Source: Roseovarius sp. EL26 (lineage in GTDB: Bacteria > Pseudomonadota > Alphaproteobacteria > Rhodobacterales > Rhodobacteraceae). From it: 64,000 bases of DNA. A program made the translations under genes and the position numbers. The notes beneath the pieces are model-generated. The model ran no database searches and was not told the DNA's origin. It saw only the letters and a program-made list of their open reading frames with translations. Below are positions 15,342 to 23,853 of the stretch, one piece after another (position 1 is the stretch's first letter; every line of letters starts with the position of its first letter). The DNA is taken from positions 310,001-374,000 of the forward strand of contig NZ_OUMZ01000005.1 of the NCBI RefSeq assembly GCF_900327775.1, written 5' to 3'.

Positions 15342-17009
15342 TTACCTCGAGAATTTTTTGTGCTTCAGACGTTTGGGTTCCAAAGCGTCCGGGCCGAGGC
15401 GGCGTTTTTTGTCTTCTTCGTAGTCCTCGAAGTTGCCTTCGAACCATTCGACATGAGCGTCGCCCTCGAACGCGAGGATGTGGGTGCAGATCCGGTCGAG
15501 GAAGAAGCGGTCGTGGCTGATGACCACGGCGCAGCCGGCGAAGTCAACCAGCGCGTCTTCTAAAGCGCGCAGGGTTTCAACGTCCAAATCGTTAGTCGGC
15601 TCATCGAGGAGCAGGACATTGCCGCCCTCTTTCAGCAACCGCGCCATGTGCACACGGTTACGTTCACCACCTGAGAGCAGAGAGAGTTTTTTCTGCTGGT
15701 CGCCGCCTTTGAAGTTGAAGGATGAGCAGTAAGCACGGGAATTGACCTGTGCGTCACCCAGTTGGATGATCTCGGCACCGCCAGAGATCGCCTCCCAAAC
15801 CGTATCACCATCGTTGAGGTCATCGCGCGACTGATCAACATAGGACAACTGCACGGTATCGCCAAATTCAACGGTGCCCTTGTCCGGATTTTCCTGACCG
15901 GTGAGCATTTTGAACAGCGTCGATTTACCGGCACCGTTGGGGCCGATGACGCCGACAATGCCGCCGGGGGGCAGGCTAAAGGTCAGGTCTTCGATCAACA
16001 GTTTGTCGCCCATCGCCTTGTTGAGGTTTTCAACCTCGATCACTTTGCCGCCAAGGCGCTGGCCATTGGGGATAACGATCTGAGCGCGGCCGATTTTTTC
16101 ACGTTCGGACTGATTGGCGAGATCGTTATAGGCGGCGATCCGGGCCTTGGATTTGGCTTGGCGGGCTTTTTGGCCTTGCTGCATCCATTCCAATTCGCGT
16201 TCCAGCGTCTTTTGCTTGGATTTGTCTTCGCGGGCTTCTTGCGACAGGCGTTTGGCCTTTTGCTGCAGCCATGCAGAATAATTGCCCTCGTAAGGGATGC
16301 CGCGGCCACGGTCGATCTCGAGGATCCAGCTGGTGATATCGTCAAGGAAATAGCGGTCGTGGGTGACGATCAAGATGGTGCCTTTGTAATCGATCAGGTG
16401 CTGTTGCAGCCAGGCGATGGTTTCGGCGTCTAGGTGGTTGGTCGGCTCATCGAGCAGTAGCATTTCTGGTGCTTCGAGCAGCAGTTTGCACAGGGCCACG
16501 CGGCGACGCTCACCCCCCGACAGATCGCTGGGTTTAGCGTCGTCTGGTGGGCAGCGCAGGGCTTCCATACTGATGTCGATCTGCGCATCCAGATCCCAGA
16601 GGTTTTCAGCGTCGATCTGATCTTGCAGTGCTGTCATCTCTTCCATCAGCTCATCGGAGTAATCCTCGGCCATCTCGATGGCGATCGCGTTGAAGCGGTC
16701 AAGCTTGGCCTTTTTCGGGGCCACGCCCAGCATCACGTTTTCGCGTACAGAGAGGCTGTCGTCCAGTGGTGGTTCTTGTGAGAGGTAGCCAACTTTGGCG
16801 CCTTCTGCGGCCCAAGCCTCGCCGGTGAAGTCGGGATCAAGACCCGCCATGATTTTCATCAGCGTGGATTTACCGGAGCCGTTGACACCGACGACGCCAA
16901 TTTTAACGCCGGGCAGGAAGCTGAGATGAATGTTCTCAAAGCATTTCTTGCCGCCAGGATATGTCTTGGAGACATCCTGCATGTGATAGACGTATTGATA
17001 GGCTGCCAT
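15342..17009 (-). CDS. ettA: Energy-dependent translational throttle protein EttA (ABC-F)
   Basis: EttA binds the ribosomal E site and gates the first steps of elongation according to ATP/ADP. At 555 residues it has the length of E. coli EttA. It has two ABC domains: Walker A GVNGSGKST near residue 40 and GPNGAGKST near residue 360, signatures LSGGERRRV and LSGGERNRV, Walker B LLLDEPTNHLD and LLLDEPTNDLD. The interdomain linker is Lys/Arg-rich (about 245-320). There is no membrane domain. I chose the ATG at 17009, which begins the conserved YQYVYHMQDVSK segment. It is divergent from the DUF900 lipoprotein. Confidence 0.95.
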   Translation of the reverse strand: MAAYQYVYHMQDVSKTYPGGKKCFENIHLSFLPGVKIGVVGVNGSGKSTLMKIMAGLDPDFTGEAWAAEGAKVGYLSQEPPLDDSLSVRENVMLGVAPKKAKLDRFNAIAIEMAEDYSDELMEEMTALQDQIDAENLWDLDAQIDISMEALRCPPDDAKPSDLSGGERRRVALCKLLLEAPEMLLLDEPTNHLDAETIAWLQQHLIDYKGTILIVTHDRYFLDDITSWILEIDRGRGIPYEGNYSAWLQQKAKRLSQEAREDKSKQKTLERELEWMQQGQKARQAKSKARIAAYNDLANQSEREKIGRAQIVIPNGQRLGGKVIEVENLNKAMGDKLLIEDLTFSLPPGGIVGVIGPNGAGKSTLFKMLTGQENPDKGTVEFGDTVQLSYVDQSRDDLNDGDTVWEAISGGAEIIQLGDAQVNSRAYCSSFNFKGGDQQKKLSLLSGGERNRVHMARLLKEGGNVLLLDEPTNDLDVETLRALEDALVDFAGCAVVISHDRFFLDRICTHILAFEGDAHVEWFEGNFEDYEEDKKRRLGPDALEPKRLKHKKFSR

Positions 17010-17089
17010 GTCTGTGCTCTCTTTGAACTTGAGGTGAACTTGCAGGCATGTAACCGGCGCAGGCGATAAATTCAAACAGGGAAATCACT

Positions 17090-18418
17090 ATGACAGGGCC
17101 ACGGCACATGAAAAAAGTGGTTTTTAGCTGCGTTCTATTGGCTTTGGCGGCCTGTGGTGGCTTGAGCACAACTGGAATTTTGGCACCAGCACCCAACCTT
17201 TATACGTTTGAGAACGGTGACTTGTATCCGGCCCGGGGTGTTCCAAAGGGATTGCGCCGGACAACGACTGAAATTCTCTATGTGACGGATCGCCAACCGG
17301 ATCGCAACGCAGCCGGAGAGATTGCGGGCTATAGCAGCGTGCGCAGCGATTCGATGGCGTTTGGGGTCAGCCTCGTGGAATATGGTGATCTGCAGGATTG
17401 GGGTGATCTGGTCGAGCGAACCCACGACAAGGGTAAACGTGGCCTGACGCGGCTGGACCCGGTTTATCTGCAAGAGATCGCGCGTTTCCCCGATACACCC
17501 CTGCCGATTGAGCGACGCGGTGATCGTCTGGTGGTGCGGGATGCTGCACAGCAGGCCTATGACCTGCGTCAGGACGTGATGGCACAGGAAATCGGGACGC
17601 GGTTGCGCAAGCACGGGTTGGACCGGGTGATGATCTATATTCATGGCTTTAATAACGATTTTGACGATGGTGTCGGGACGCTTGCTAATATCTGGCACTA
17701 TTCCGGGCGGCAGAGTTTGCCGATGGTTTATTCTTGGCCCGCAGGAAGTTCTGGCCCGCTGGCATACTTTCGCGATGTGGAATCTGGTGAGTTTTCAGTG
17801 TTTCATGTCAAAGAATATTTGCGAATGCTGGCGAGCATCCCTGAAGTCAAGACCATCGATATCGTGGCACATTCGCGCGGTAATGTGGTGATCACTGATG
17901 CGCTTCGGGAATTGCTGATTGAGGCGCGCGCATCGGGGAAGGCCCCGAGGGCGGCGATGAAAACTGGGATTTTGGTGATGGCGGCCCCTGATCTGGACAT
18001 TGGTGTAACGCAACAGAGGCTGGTGGCAGAGCGTTTTGCAGAAGCCTTTGAGCAAATCAGCATTTACGCCAATCCCGAGGATGAGCTGCTAGCGCTGTCA
18101 AAGGTCATTGGCAATAACACGCGGTTAGGCGGAATTGATGCTGATAGCTTTAGCGAGGCGCAAATTCAGAACACGGAGCGAACAGGCACCGTGCATTATA
18201 TTCTGGTCGAAGATGGGAGCGGGCATTTGGGGCATTCGTATTTTCGGGAAAATCCGGCTGTAATGTCCGACATCGTATTGGCGCTCAGGACTCGGCAGTT
18301 GCCCGGCACCGAGTTTCGCCCACTCGAGCGAACCAGCGCGGTGACCTGGGCCTTGCATCAAAATTATCCCGGTGAAGAACTGCCGGAGGTTTTGGATTTC
18401 AGCGGGCCGGAGCGCTAA
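17090..18418 (+). CDS. DUF900-type alpha/beta hydrolase, predicted lipoprotein
   Basis: 442 residues. The signal peptide ends in a lipobox (LALAACGG), so the protein is probably anchored in the envelope. The catalytic part shows VMIYIHGFNNDFDDGV near residue 183, nucleophile elbow AHSRGN near residue 260 (Ser within HSRG) and the late His in GHLGHSY near residue 380, matching the DUF900/COG4782 esterase-like family. The substrate is unknown. ATG at 17090 (AGGG 8 nt before) is used; ATG at 17108 gives a shorter signal peptide and is nearly as likely. Confidence 0.85.
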   Translation: MTGPRHMKKVVFSCVLLALAACGGLSTTGILAPAPNLYTFENGDLYPARGVPKGLRRTTTEILYVTDRQPDRNAAGEIAGYSSVRSDSMAFGVSLVEYGDLQDWGDLVERTHDKGKRGLTRLDPVYLQEIARFPDTPLPIERRGDRLVVRDAAQQAYDLRQDVMAQEIGTRLRKHGLDRVMIYIHGFNNDFDDGVGTLANIWHYSGRQSLPMVYSWPAGSSGPLAYFRDVESGEFSVFHVKEYLRMLASIPEVKTIDIVAHSRGNVVITDALRELLIEARASGKAPRAAMKTGILVMAAPDLDIGVTQQRLVAERFAEAFEQISIYANPEDELLALSKVIGNNTRLGGIDADSFSEAQIQNTERTGTVHYILVEDGSGHLGHSYFRENPAVMSDIVLALRTRQLPGTEFRPLERTSAVTWALHQNYPGEELPEVLDFSGPER

Positions 18419-18439
18419 CAACCCGGTTTTTCACAACAA

Positions 18440-18769
18440 TCAGAGTGTAACTGGCTGACCGTGTGGGGTACGTCGATAGGCGGCTTCCCAATCTGCGCGA
18501 CGTTGGCGGCGCTCTGTTTCCGATATGTCAGTGTGCGCTTCGGTCAGCTGTTCCAATGCTGTAATGACGGCATTGTAATATGTCTGAGCGGTGTCGGGCG
18601 CACCGTCGCGTTCAAATGTGGTCAGCGCCGCACCAAGGGCAGCGGCCCATTGCGTCGGGGTGAAATGCCCGGCCTGTACCAACGTATCTGCAAGCGCGAG
18701 GGCCTGCGCCTGCCAAGGCTCATCAAAGGCCTTTTCTGGCGGGGCAAGGGGACGCTCGGGGTTAAACAA
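18440..18769 (-). CDS. Nitrile hydratase accessory (activator) protein
   Basis: Such proteins help metal insertion or maturation of nitrile hydratase. About 109 residues, resembling the N-terminal part of the beta subunit (FDEPWQAQALALADTLVQAGHFTPTQWAAALG). The TTG at 18769 is the likely start: it overlaps the beta-subunit stop in TTGTTTAA and a GGGAGAG lies 6-7 nt upstream inside the beta gene, so translation is coupled. An ATG at 18817 further into the beta gene is less likely. The chain is short but complete for this family. Confidence 0.8.
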   Translation of the reverse strand: MFNPERPLAPPEKAFDEPWQAQALALADTLVQAGHFTPTQWAAALGAALTTFERDGAPDTAQTYYNAVITALEQLTEAHTDISETERRQRRADWEAAYRRTPHGQPVTL

Positions 18770-19415
18770 GGTAGCTCTCCCACAGTTCGAGCGTGACGGT
18801 ATCGCGTGGATCTGCATCCGGGCCCCAAAGCTCGGGCGCGGTGAAAGCGACGGTATAGAGATGTTCACCTACATGGTTGTTCTTGGCACCTTCATCGGCC
18901 AGCAGATGTGCGCCATGATGCGAAATCACAGTGCCTTTGCGATCGCGGGCATAGGCTGGCAGGCGCGAATGGCCGGAATGGGCGAAACGCTGAGTTTGCA
19001 CATTATCACCCACGGTAAAACGGGGAGGTGCATCGCTGTCGACTGAGAAGTCGGTGTTGCGACTGCGATAATCTTCTAAGATTTCTGCTATGGTCGGAAC
19101 ATGTTTGTCACCGCGCGGGATTTGTGGATCTTTCGCGGCATCTATGACCTGATCGACAGTAAAATAGCCACCATCAATCAGAAGCATAAAGAAATTAGCG
19201 CACCATTTGTTGAAGTAAGCAAAAGACATGTAGTCCTTTGGAACCATCAGTTCTATTCCGTGGCGGAACCAGTCAATGGTGCCTGTGTTGGCGCGCAGAT
19301 TGAGGTTTAGTGCCCAGACCCGTTCCTCCCAATCGTGGCTGAACGGGGCATCACCGGTGTCGATGGGTATGGGGCCAAATCCTTCTTTGCCTCCCAGATC
19401 GTGTAGAGAATCCAT
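18762..19415 (-). CDS. Nitrile hydratase, beta subunit
   Basis: Part of the enzyme that hydrates nitriles to amides. 217 residues starting with the typical MDSLHDLGGKEGFGPI. The C-terminal SH3-like barrel includes FTVGDNVQTQRFAHSGHSRLPAYARDRKG and ends with the usual DTVTLELWESYL. The ATG at 19415 follows the alpha stop by 1 nt, with GGAGG at the alpha gene's end serving as its ribosome-binding site. The alpha-beta-activator order and tight coupling are as in Co-type nitrile hydratase operons. Confidence 0.93.
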   Translation of the reverse strand: MDSLHDLGGKEGFGPIPIDTGDAPFSHDWEERVWALNLNLRANTGTIDWFRHGIELMVPKDYMSFAYFNKWCANFFMLLIDGGYFTVDQVIDAAKDPQIPRGDKHVPTIAEILEDYRSRNTDFSVDSDAPPRFTVGDNVQTQRFAHSGHSRLPAYARDRKGTVISHHGAHLLADEGAKNNHVGEHLYTVAFTAPELWGPDADPRDTVTLELWESYLV

Positions 19416-19416
19416 C

Positions 19417-20058
19417 TTATGCACCTCCGGCTTGCAGGGCCCGGTCAGTGCCAATCATCGAATTGCGTGTCACAATACTGGCCAGTTGATCGTGGTTCCA
19501 ACCTTCGGTGCCCGCAGGGCGTTGAGGCAGGATAAGGTAGCGCAGCTCAGCGGTGGAATCCCAGACGCGCACAGAGACGTCATCGGCGAGTGTCACGCCA
19601 AATTCGGCTAGCACCTTGCGAGGCTCGCGCACGGCGCGGGCACGGTATTCTGATGATTTGTACCATGCGGGCGACATGCCGAGGATCGAGAAGGGGTAGC
19701 AGGAACACAGGGTGCAGACGACAAGGTTGTGCTCAGTCTCAGTATTTTCAACTGCTTTCAGGTGACCTGTGGCGTGGCCTTCGAAGCCAAAATCTTTGAT
19801 CGCTTCTGCGGCGTCTGCCATCAGGCGGGTTTTGAATTCCGGGTCTAACCACGCTCGTGCAACCACCTGCGCGCCGCGTTTGGGGCCGATTTGTTCTGAA
19901 TACGCCTCAACCCAGGCGTCGATCACTTCGGGGCGAACAAGACCATGCTCAACCGCGAGGCTTTCTAGGGTTTTTACCCGCAGGGCCGGGTCTGGTGGCA
20001 GATGGGTGTGGATGTCGCGATGAATTTTGGCGGCCTTTTCAGGGTCATAGGTGGACAT
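19417..20058 (-). CDS. Nitrile hydratase, alpha subunit (cobalt type)
   Basis: Catalytic, metal-binding subunit. The 213 residues contain the metal centre VCTLCSC near residues 114-120 (Cys115, Cys118, Cys120), in which two Cys are post-translationally oxidised. Thr in the second position (VCTLC rather than VCSLC) indicates the non-corrin cobalt type by the usual sequence rule. The following YPFSILGMSPAWYKSSEYRARAVREPR block is strongly conserved in the family. ATG at 20058 is preferred over one 33 bp upstream because AGGAAAGG precedes it. It heads the three-gene operon and is divergent from nadD. Confidence 0.93.
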   Translation of the reverse strand: MSTYDPEKAAKIHRDIHTHLPPDPALRVKTLESLAVEHGLVRPEVIDAWVEAYSEQIGPKRGAQVVARAWLDPEFKTRLMADAAEAIKDFGFEGHATGHLKAVENTETEHNLVVCTLCSCYPFSILGMSPAWYKSSEYRARAVREPRKVLAEFGVTLADDVSVRVWDSTAELRYLILPQRPAGTEGWNHDQLASIVTRNSMIGTDRALQAGGA

Positions 20059-20181
20059 GTATCGGGGCCTTTCCTGATCCGGGTTAAACATAGGTTAGGG
20101 CTGCTGGGGACAGTGTGTCAACGCACAAGCGGTTGTGTGAAAAAGCTGGACAACCGTGCTGGGGCTGGTGAAAGAAGTGAG

Positions 20182-20787
20182 ATGAGATTTAATCTGCCAT
20201 ATCACAGCCCTGGTCAGCGGATTGGGCTGCTGGGGGGATCGTTTGATCCACCGCATGTGGGGCATGTGCACATTAGCCACGAGGCGCTTAAACGGTTTGG
20301 GCTTGATCAGGTCTGGTGGCTGGTCAGCCCGGGCAATCCGTTGAAAGCACGCGGGCCGGCACCGTTGGAGCAACGGTTGCAGGCCTGTCGTGGTTTGCTG
20401 CAACATCCGCGTATTCATGTCAGCGATTTTGAGGCGCAGGCTGGCACGCGTTATACGGCGCAGACCTTGGCGGCCTTGCAAAAGGCGCGACCAAAAGCGC
20501 AGTTCGTTTGGCTGATGGGGGCGGATAACCTGACGCAGTTTGATCAATGGCAAGATTGGCGGCAGATCATGGAGCGGGTGCCAATTGGTGTTATGGCCCG
20601 CCCAGGACAACGCATTGCAGCGCAAACTTCGCGTGCCGCGCGGATTTATGATTTTGCACGACTTAGAAAGCGCGATGGCCAGATGTTGGGGCAGATGCAA
20701 GCCCCGGCGTGGTGTTTTGTGAACGTGCCGATGATGAACATCTCCTCAACCGGTCTGCGGCAAAGTGGGGCGTGGAATAACGTCTAG
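20182..20787 (+). CDS. nadD: Nicotinate-nucleotide adenylyltransferase NadD
   Basis: Adenylates nicotinate mononucleotide to deamido-NAD in NAD synthesis. 201 residues with the nucleotidyltransferase motif GGSFDPPHVGHVHI near residues 19-32 (His pair for ATP), LMGADNLTQFDQW in the middle and ISSTGLR at the end (ISSTxxR). The start at 20182 gives the family length; its ribosome-binding site is weak (AAGAAGTGAG). Nothing in the nearby nitrile hydratase genes depends on it. Confidence 0.93.
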   Translation: MRFNLPYHSPGQRIGLLGGSFDPPHVGHVHISHEALKRFGLDQVWWLVSPGNPLKARGPAPLEQRLQACRGLLQHPRIHVSDFEAQAGTRYTAQTLAALQKARPKAQFVWLMGADNLTQFDQWQDWRQIMERVPIGVMARPGQRIAAQTSRAARIYDFARLRKRDGQMLGQMQAPAWCFVNVPMMNISSTGLRQSGAWNNV

Positions 20788-20810
20788 GTTATGTTTCAAC
20801 CCAGCTTTGC

Positions 20811-20844
20811 TTATCAAAATGTGCGCCTACGGCGCGCTTGATAA
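20811..20844 (+). terminator. Stem-loop after nadD
   Basis: TTATCAA (20811-20817) pairs with TTGATAA (20838-20844), and GTGCGCC pairs with GGCGCGC inside it with one G-T pair around a TAC loop. It follows nadD by 23 bp and has no clean T run. Confidence 0.45.
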
Positions 20845-21033
20845 CTCGTCATCGGCTTGGCCTCTTCCTCGGGGTGACTGTGGCGGGATATTTGTGGCCG
20901 CATGAAACAGTGGAGTGCGTCAAAGTGGCCCTTGGGGTTTAAGCAATAAACAATACATTGTGATCGCCCTTTCGGGTGACATGTGACGAATACGGGATTG
21001 TCCCCGGCGGCGGGCTGAGGTTTAGTTAAAACT

Positions 21034-22527
21034 ATGGCAAGAGATCTTTCACGTCGGTTTATCTTGGCCGGGCTGCTGGGCAGTGCCGGGTCGATGGCTT
21101 TGGCCGAAGCCCCTGCCAGTTCGCTGCGCCCGCAACTGCGGCCGAAGGTTCGGGCACGACGGCCGAAGGCCTCGGCGATTGAGGACCTGATCACTAAGGC
21201 AAAACTGGGCGGGCAGGTGTCGTGTTCAGTGGTTGATGTGAAATCTGGCCTGATTTTGGAGGGGCACAATGCCAAGGCAGGGCAACCACCTGCCAGTGTG
21301 ACCAAGGCAGTGACTGCGCTATATGGTCTGGCCGTTCTGGGGGCGGGATACCAATTTGAGACGCGGTTAATTGGATTGGGCCCGGTAGAGAATGGTGTGC
21401 TAAAGGGCGATTTGGTTTTGGTCGGCGGTGGGGATCCGACGCTGGATACAGACGCGTTGGCACGCATGGCCGCGAACCTGAAAGAGGCCGGTGTCTATCA
21501 GGTTGATGGTGATCTGCGCATCTGGGATGGAGGAATTCCCTACAAAGCGATGATTGACCCGACCCAACCGATCGAAGTGGGGTATAACCCTGCGATTTCA
21601 GGGCTGAACCTGAATTTCAATCGCGTGCATTTTGAATGGAAGCGTAGCGGTGGAAAATATGCCATCACGATGGATGCGCGGTCTGGCAAATATCGGCCTG
21701 ATGTTCTGTCCGCGCGGATGAATCTTTCGGACCGCAAAGGCCCAGTCTATGCCTATTCCGATGGCGGTACATATGACAGTTGGAGTGTGGCGCGTAGTGC
21801 GTTAGGCGGCGGAGGGGCGCGTTGGTTGCCGATGCGCAAACCCGCAACCTATGCCGCAGAGGTGTTTTCCTATTTTGCCCGCTCGCACGGCATCAAGATG
21901 AAGATGGGCGCGCGGTTGGAGCAGGCCCCTGAGGGCACGGTTTTGGTCAGTGAAAAGAGTGATCAGCTGCTCGAAGTCCTGCGCGATATGTTGAAGTATT
22001 CCACCAATATCACGGCCGAAATGGTGGGAATGGTCGCCACGGCCAAACGTGTCGGGCATCCGCTTGATCTACGGGCGTCTGCCCTGGAGATGAGCGCATG
22101 GGCCATGGCCGATCTCGGCATGGAAGGCGCGGACTTGTGGGACCATTCGGGATTGAACCCACAGTCGCAGCTATCTGCGCAGGCGCTTGCACGGGCCTTG
22201 GCGCAGGTGCGTAAGGACACTCAGTTGGTGCCGATTTTGAAAAACATCCCGATGCGTGATGCTAATGGGGCAAAGCTGGCCTCGCATCCGATTAAGGTGG
22301 TGGCTAAAACCGGTACACTGTATTTTGTCAGCTCTTTGGCTGGATACATGGTGGCACCGGATGGGCGAGAAATGAGTTTTGCGATTTTCACCGCAAATGA
22401 AGAACAACGCAGCAAGTTTGATCTGTCGGTCGGGACGCGCCCACCGGGGGCGTCAAGCTGGAACACGCGCGCCAAGCGGCTGCAGCAAAAAATGATCCAT
22501 CGGTGGGGGACGATCTACGGGAGCTGA
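21034..22527 (+). CDS. dacB: D-alanyl-D-alanine carboxypeptidase/endopeptidase (PBP4, DacB type)
   Basis: A periplasmic low-molecular-weight penicillin-binding protein of peptidase family S13 that trims or cleaves peptidoglycan cross-links. 497 residues with a signal peptide that has a twin-arginine-like start (LSRRFILAGLLG). The three active-site motifs are SVTK (Ser88), STN in SSTNITAEM-type context (about residue 327) and KTGT near residue 425. The insert between motifs (about 120-280) fits the PBP4 extra domains. Confidence 0.93.
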   Translation: MARDLSRRFILAGLLGSAGSMALAEAPASSLRPQLRPKVRARRPKASAIEDLITKAKLGGQVSCSVVDVKSGLILEGHNAKAGQPPASVTKAVTALYGLAVLGAGYQFETRLIGLGPVENGVLKGDLVLVGGGDPTLDTDALARMAANLKEAGVYQVDGDLRIWDGGIPYKAMIDPTQPIEVGYNPAISGLNLNFNRVHFEWKRSGGKYAITMDARSGKYRPDVLSARMNLSDRKGPVYAYSDGGTYDSWSVARSALGGGGARWLPMRKPATYAAEVFSYFARSHGIKMKMGARLEQAPEGTVLVSEKSDQLLEVLRDMLKYSTNITAEMVGMVATAKRVGHPLDLRASALEMSAWAMADLGMEGADLWDHSGLNPQSQLSAQALARALAQVRKDTQLVPILKNIPMRDANGAKLASHPIKVVAKTGTLYFVSSLAGYMVAPDGREMSFAIFTANEEQRSKFDLSVGTRPPGASSWNTRAKRLQQKMIHRWGTIYGS

Positions 22528-22582
22528 TACCGGCGTGCGGGACACAAAGATGGATGGCGGCTTTGAGTCCACACCGGGCCTG

Positions 22583-23155
22583 TCATGCCAGAAGTTTGAT
22601 AGCTGGCTTTGACGTTTTCTTTCGCAATACACCAAGACCAAATAAACCACTGATGAATAGCACTCCCCCGGCGGGCAACGGAACAGAACTGATCGGCGGG
22701 GTGGCCGGACCGAATGGACCATTACCACCAGTTTCAATTACACTGAACAAAATCGCACCTGTTACATCAGTTGCCTGCAGGCCGCCGAAGCGCTCAATCT
22801 CGGTAGGGCCAAACCCAAGAGACAAAAACAACCTGCCTGGTAATGGCAAACTGTTGGCCACATTGGCCGAGAAACTTGCGGACGTGATTAGACCATCCGC
22901 AACTGAGAATGTGTTACTTGTTACGCTTGTGGGGACAGTTAGGAACTGTACTGTATCAAGCCCGAATGCGACGGAAGACACAGTGATCGCAGTGGCTGCC
23001 TGATCGTTGGTGTTATCGGACAGACCTGAAATGGTTCCGAAAACATCCGCTACCCCATCCGAAAAGGAAAAGTCGAAATCCAATGTTGCAGCGTAACTTG
23101 ATGTAGCTGCGACCAATGCGATGCAAGCAGTACCTAGGAGTTTCAATAGTTTCAC
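22583..23155 (-). CDS. VPLPA-CTERM sorting domain protein, exported
   Basis: About 190 residues. A signal peptide (about 1-23, ending SSYA) is followed by a beta-rich, Ser/Thr/Val/Phe domain with no enzymatic motif. The C-terminus has the tripartite sorting signal SSVPLPAGG, a hydrophobic segment and RKK, the VPLPA-CTERM form handled by an exosortase. Family members are usually secreted or surface/EPS-associated. The GTG at 23155 is the likely start, with AAAGGAAC 7 nt before it; a TTG at 23176 is the alternative. No exosortase gene is in the window. Confidence 0.8.
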   Translation of the reverse strand: MKLLKLLGTACIALVAATSSYAATLDFDFSFSDGVADVFGTISGLSDNTNDQAATAITVSSVAFGLDTVQFLTVPTSVTSNTFSVADGLITSASFSANVANSLPLPGRLFLSLGFGPTEIERFGGLQATDVTGAILFSVIETGGNGPFGPATPPISSVPLPAGGVLFISGLFGLGVLRKKTSKPAIKLLA

Positions 23156-23306
23156 TTGAATGTTCCTTTTGTTCAAAATTGTTAAAAAACTAATACGAGC
23201 AGTTCAAAACTGTTCAGAAATTTATCTAATTGATAAAGTATGACCTTTTTACCCTTATACCCATCAAATAGCAACTTTGTCCGCATAGCGGCCATTGATA
23301 ATTTGT

Positions 23307-23741
23307 TCATCGGCGTCGATTGATACGGGTCGACAGGTGGATCAGGCTTTCAGAGCTTTTCACGCCTTTGGCCTCGCCTATTTGGTCAAGGGTTGTGTCC
23401 AGCTCTTCCGTGCTTTGCGCCTCAAGCTCAACAATCATGTCGAACCGTCCAGACGTAGTATAGACGGCCATGACGTTTAAGTGGGTTTCAAGCCGCGCCA
23501 AGACCGTTGGCGCGCTGCGTGGCTCAATTGCCAGCAGGACCGTTGCGCGAATTGGCGCGCGCATGTTTTCGTTTAGGCGAACAGCGTAACCTTGAATGAC
23601 TTTGGAATGTTCAAGCCGGTCCAGCCGGGCCTGAACCGTGGTGCGTGCCAGATTCAAACGCTTGGCCAGTTTGGTCACTGGCATGCGGGCATTTTCCTGC
23701 AACAAGGTAATCAAAGAACGGTCAGTTTCGTCTATTTGCAT
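23307..23741 (-). CDS. Lrp/AsnC-family transcriptional regulator
   Basis: 144 residues. An N-terminal helix-turn-helix (LAKRLNLARTTVQARLDRLE, about residues 24-43) is followed by the RAM/AsnC ligand and oligomerisation domain (about 60-140). It is divergent from the decarboxylase gene, and the gap holds a 22-bp inverted repeat (23771-23792), the typical arrangement for control of a neighbouring amino-acid enzyme gene plus autoregulation. The ligand is probably a basic amino acid, by context only. Confidence 0.9.
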   Translation of the reverse strand: MQIDETDRSLITLLQENARMPVTKLAKRLNLARTTVQARLDRLEHSKVIQGYAVRLNENMRAPIRATVLLAIEPRSAPTVLARLETHLNVMAVYTTSGRFDMIVELEAQSTEELDTTLDQIGEAKGVKSSESLIHLSTRINRRR

Positions 23742-23770
23742 GATTGATAACTGAATTTGACGATATTACT

Positions 23771-23792
23771 GGTCATAGTATGCAGTATGACC
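23771..23792. promoter_or_regulatory. Inverted repeat between lrp-type regulator and decarboxylase
   Basis: GGTCATA (23771-23777) and TATGACC (23786-23792) form a 7-bp inverted repeat with an 8-bp spacer. Its central location in the divergent gap fits an Lrp-family operator. A half-site GTATGACC also occurs at about 23228. Confidence 0.55.
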
Positions 23793-23853
23793 TGAGAAAT
23801 CGACCAAAAATTCCCCGAAAATGAAAGGCAGAGCGTAAATAAGGTTTTTGAGC

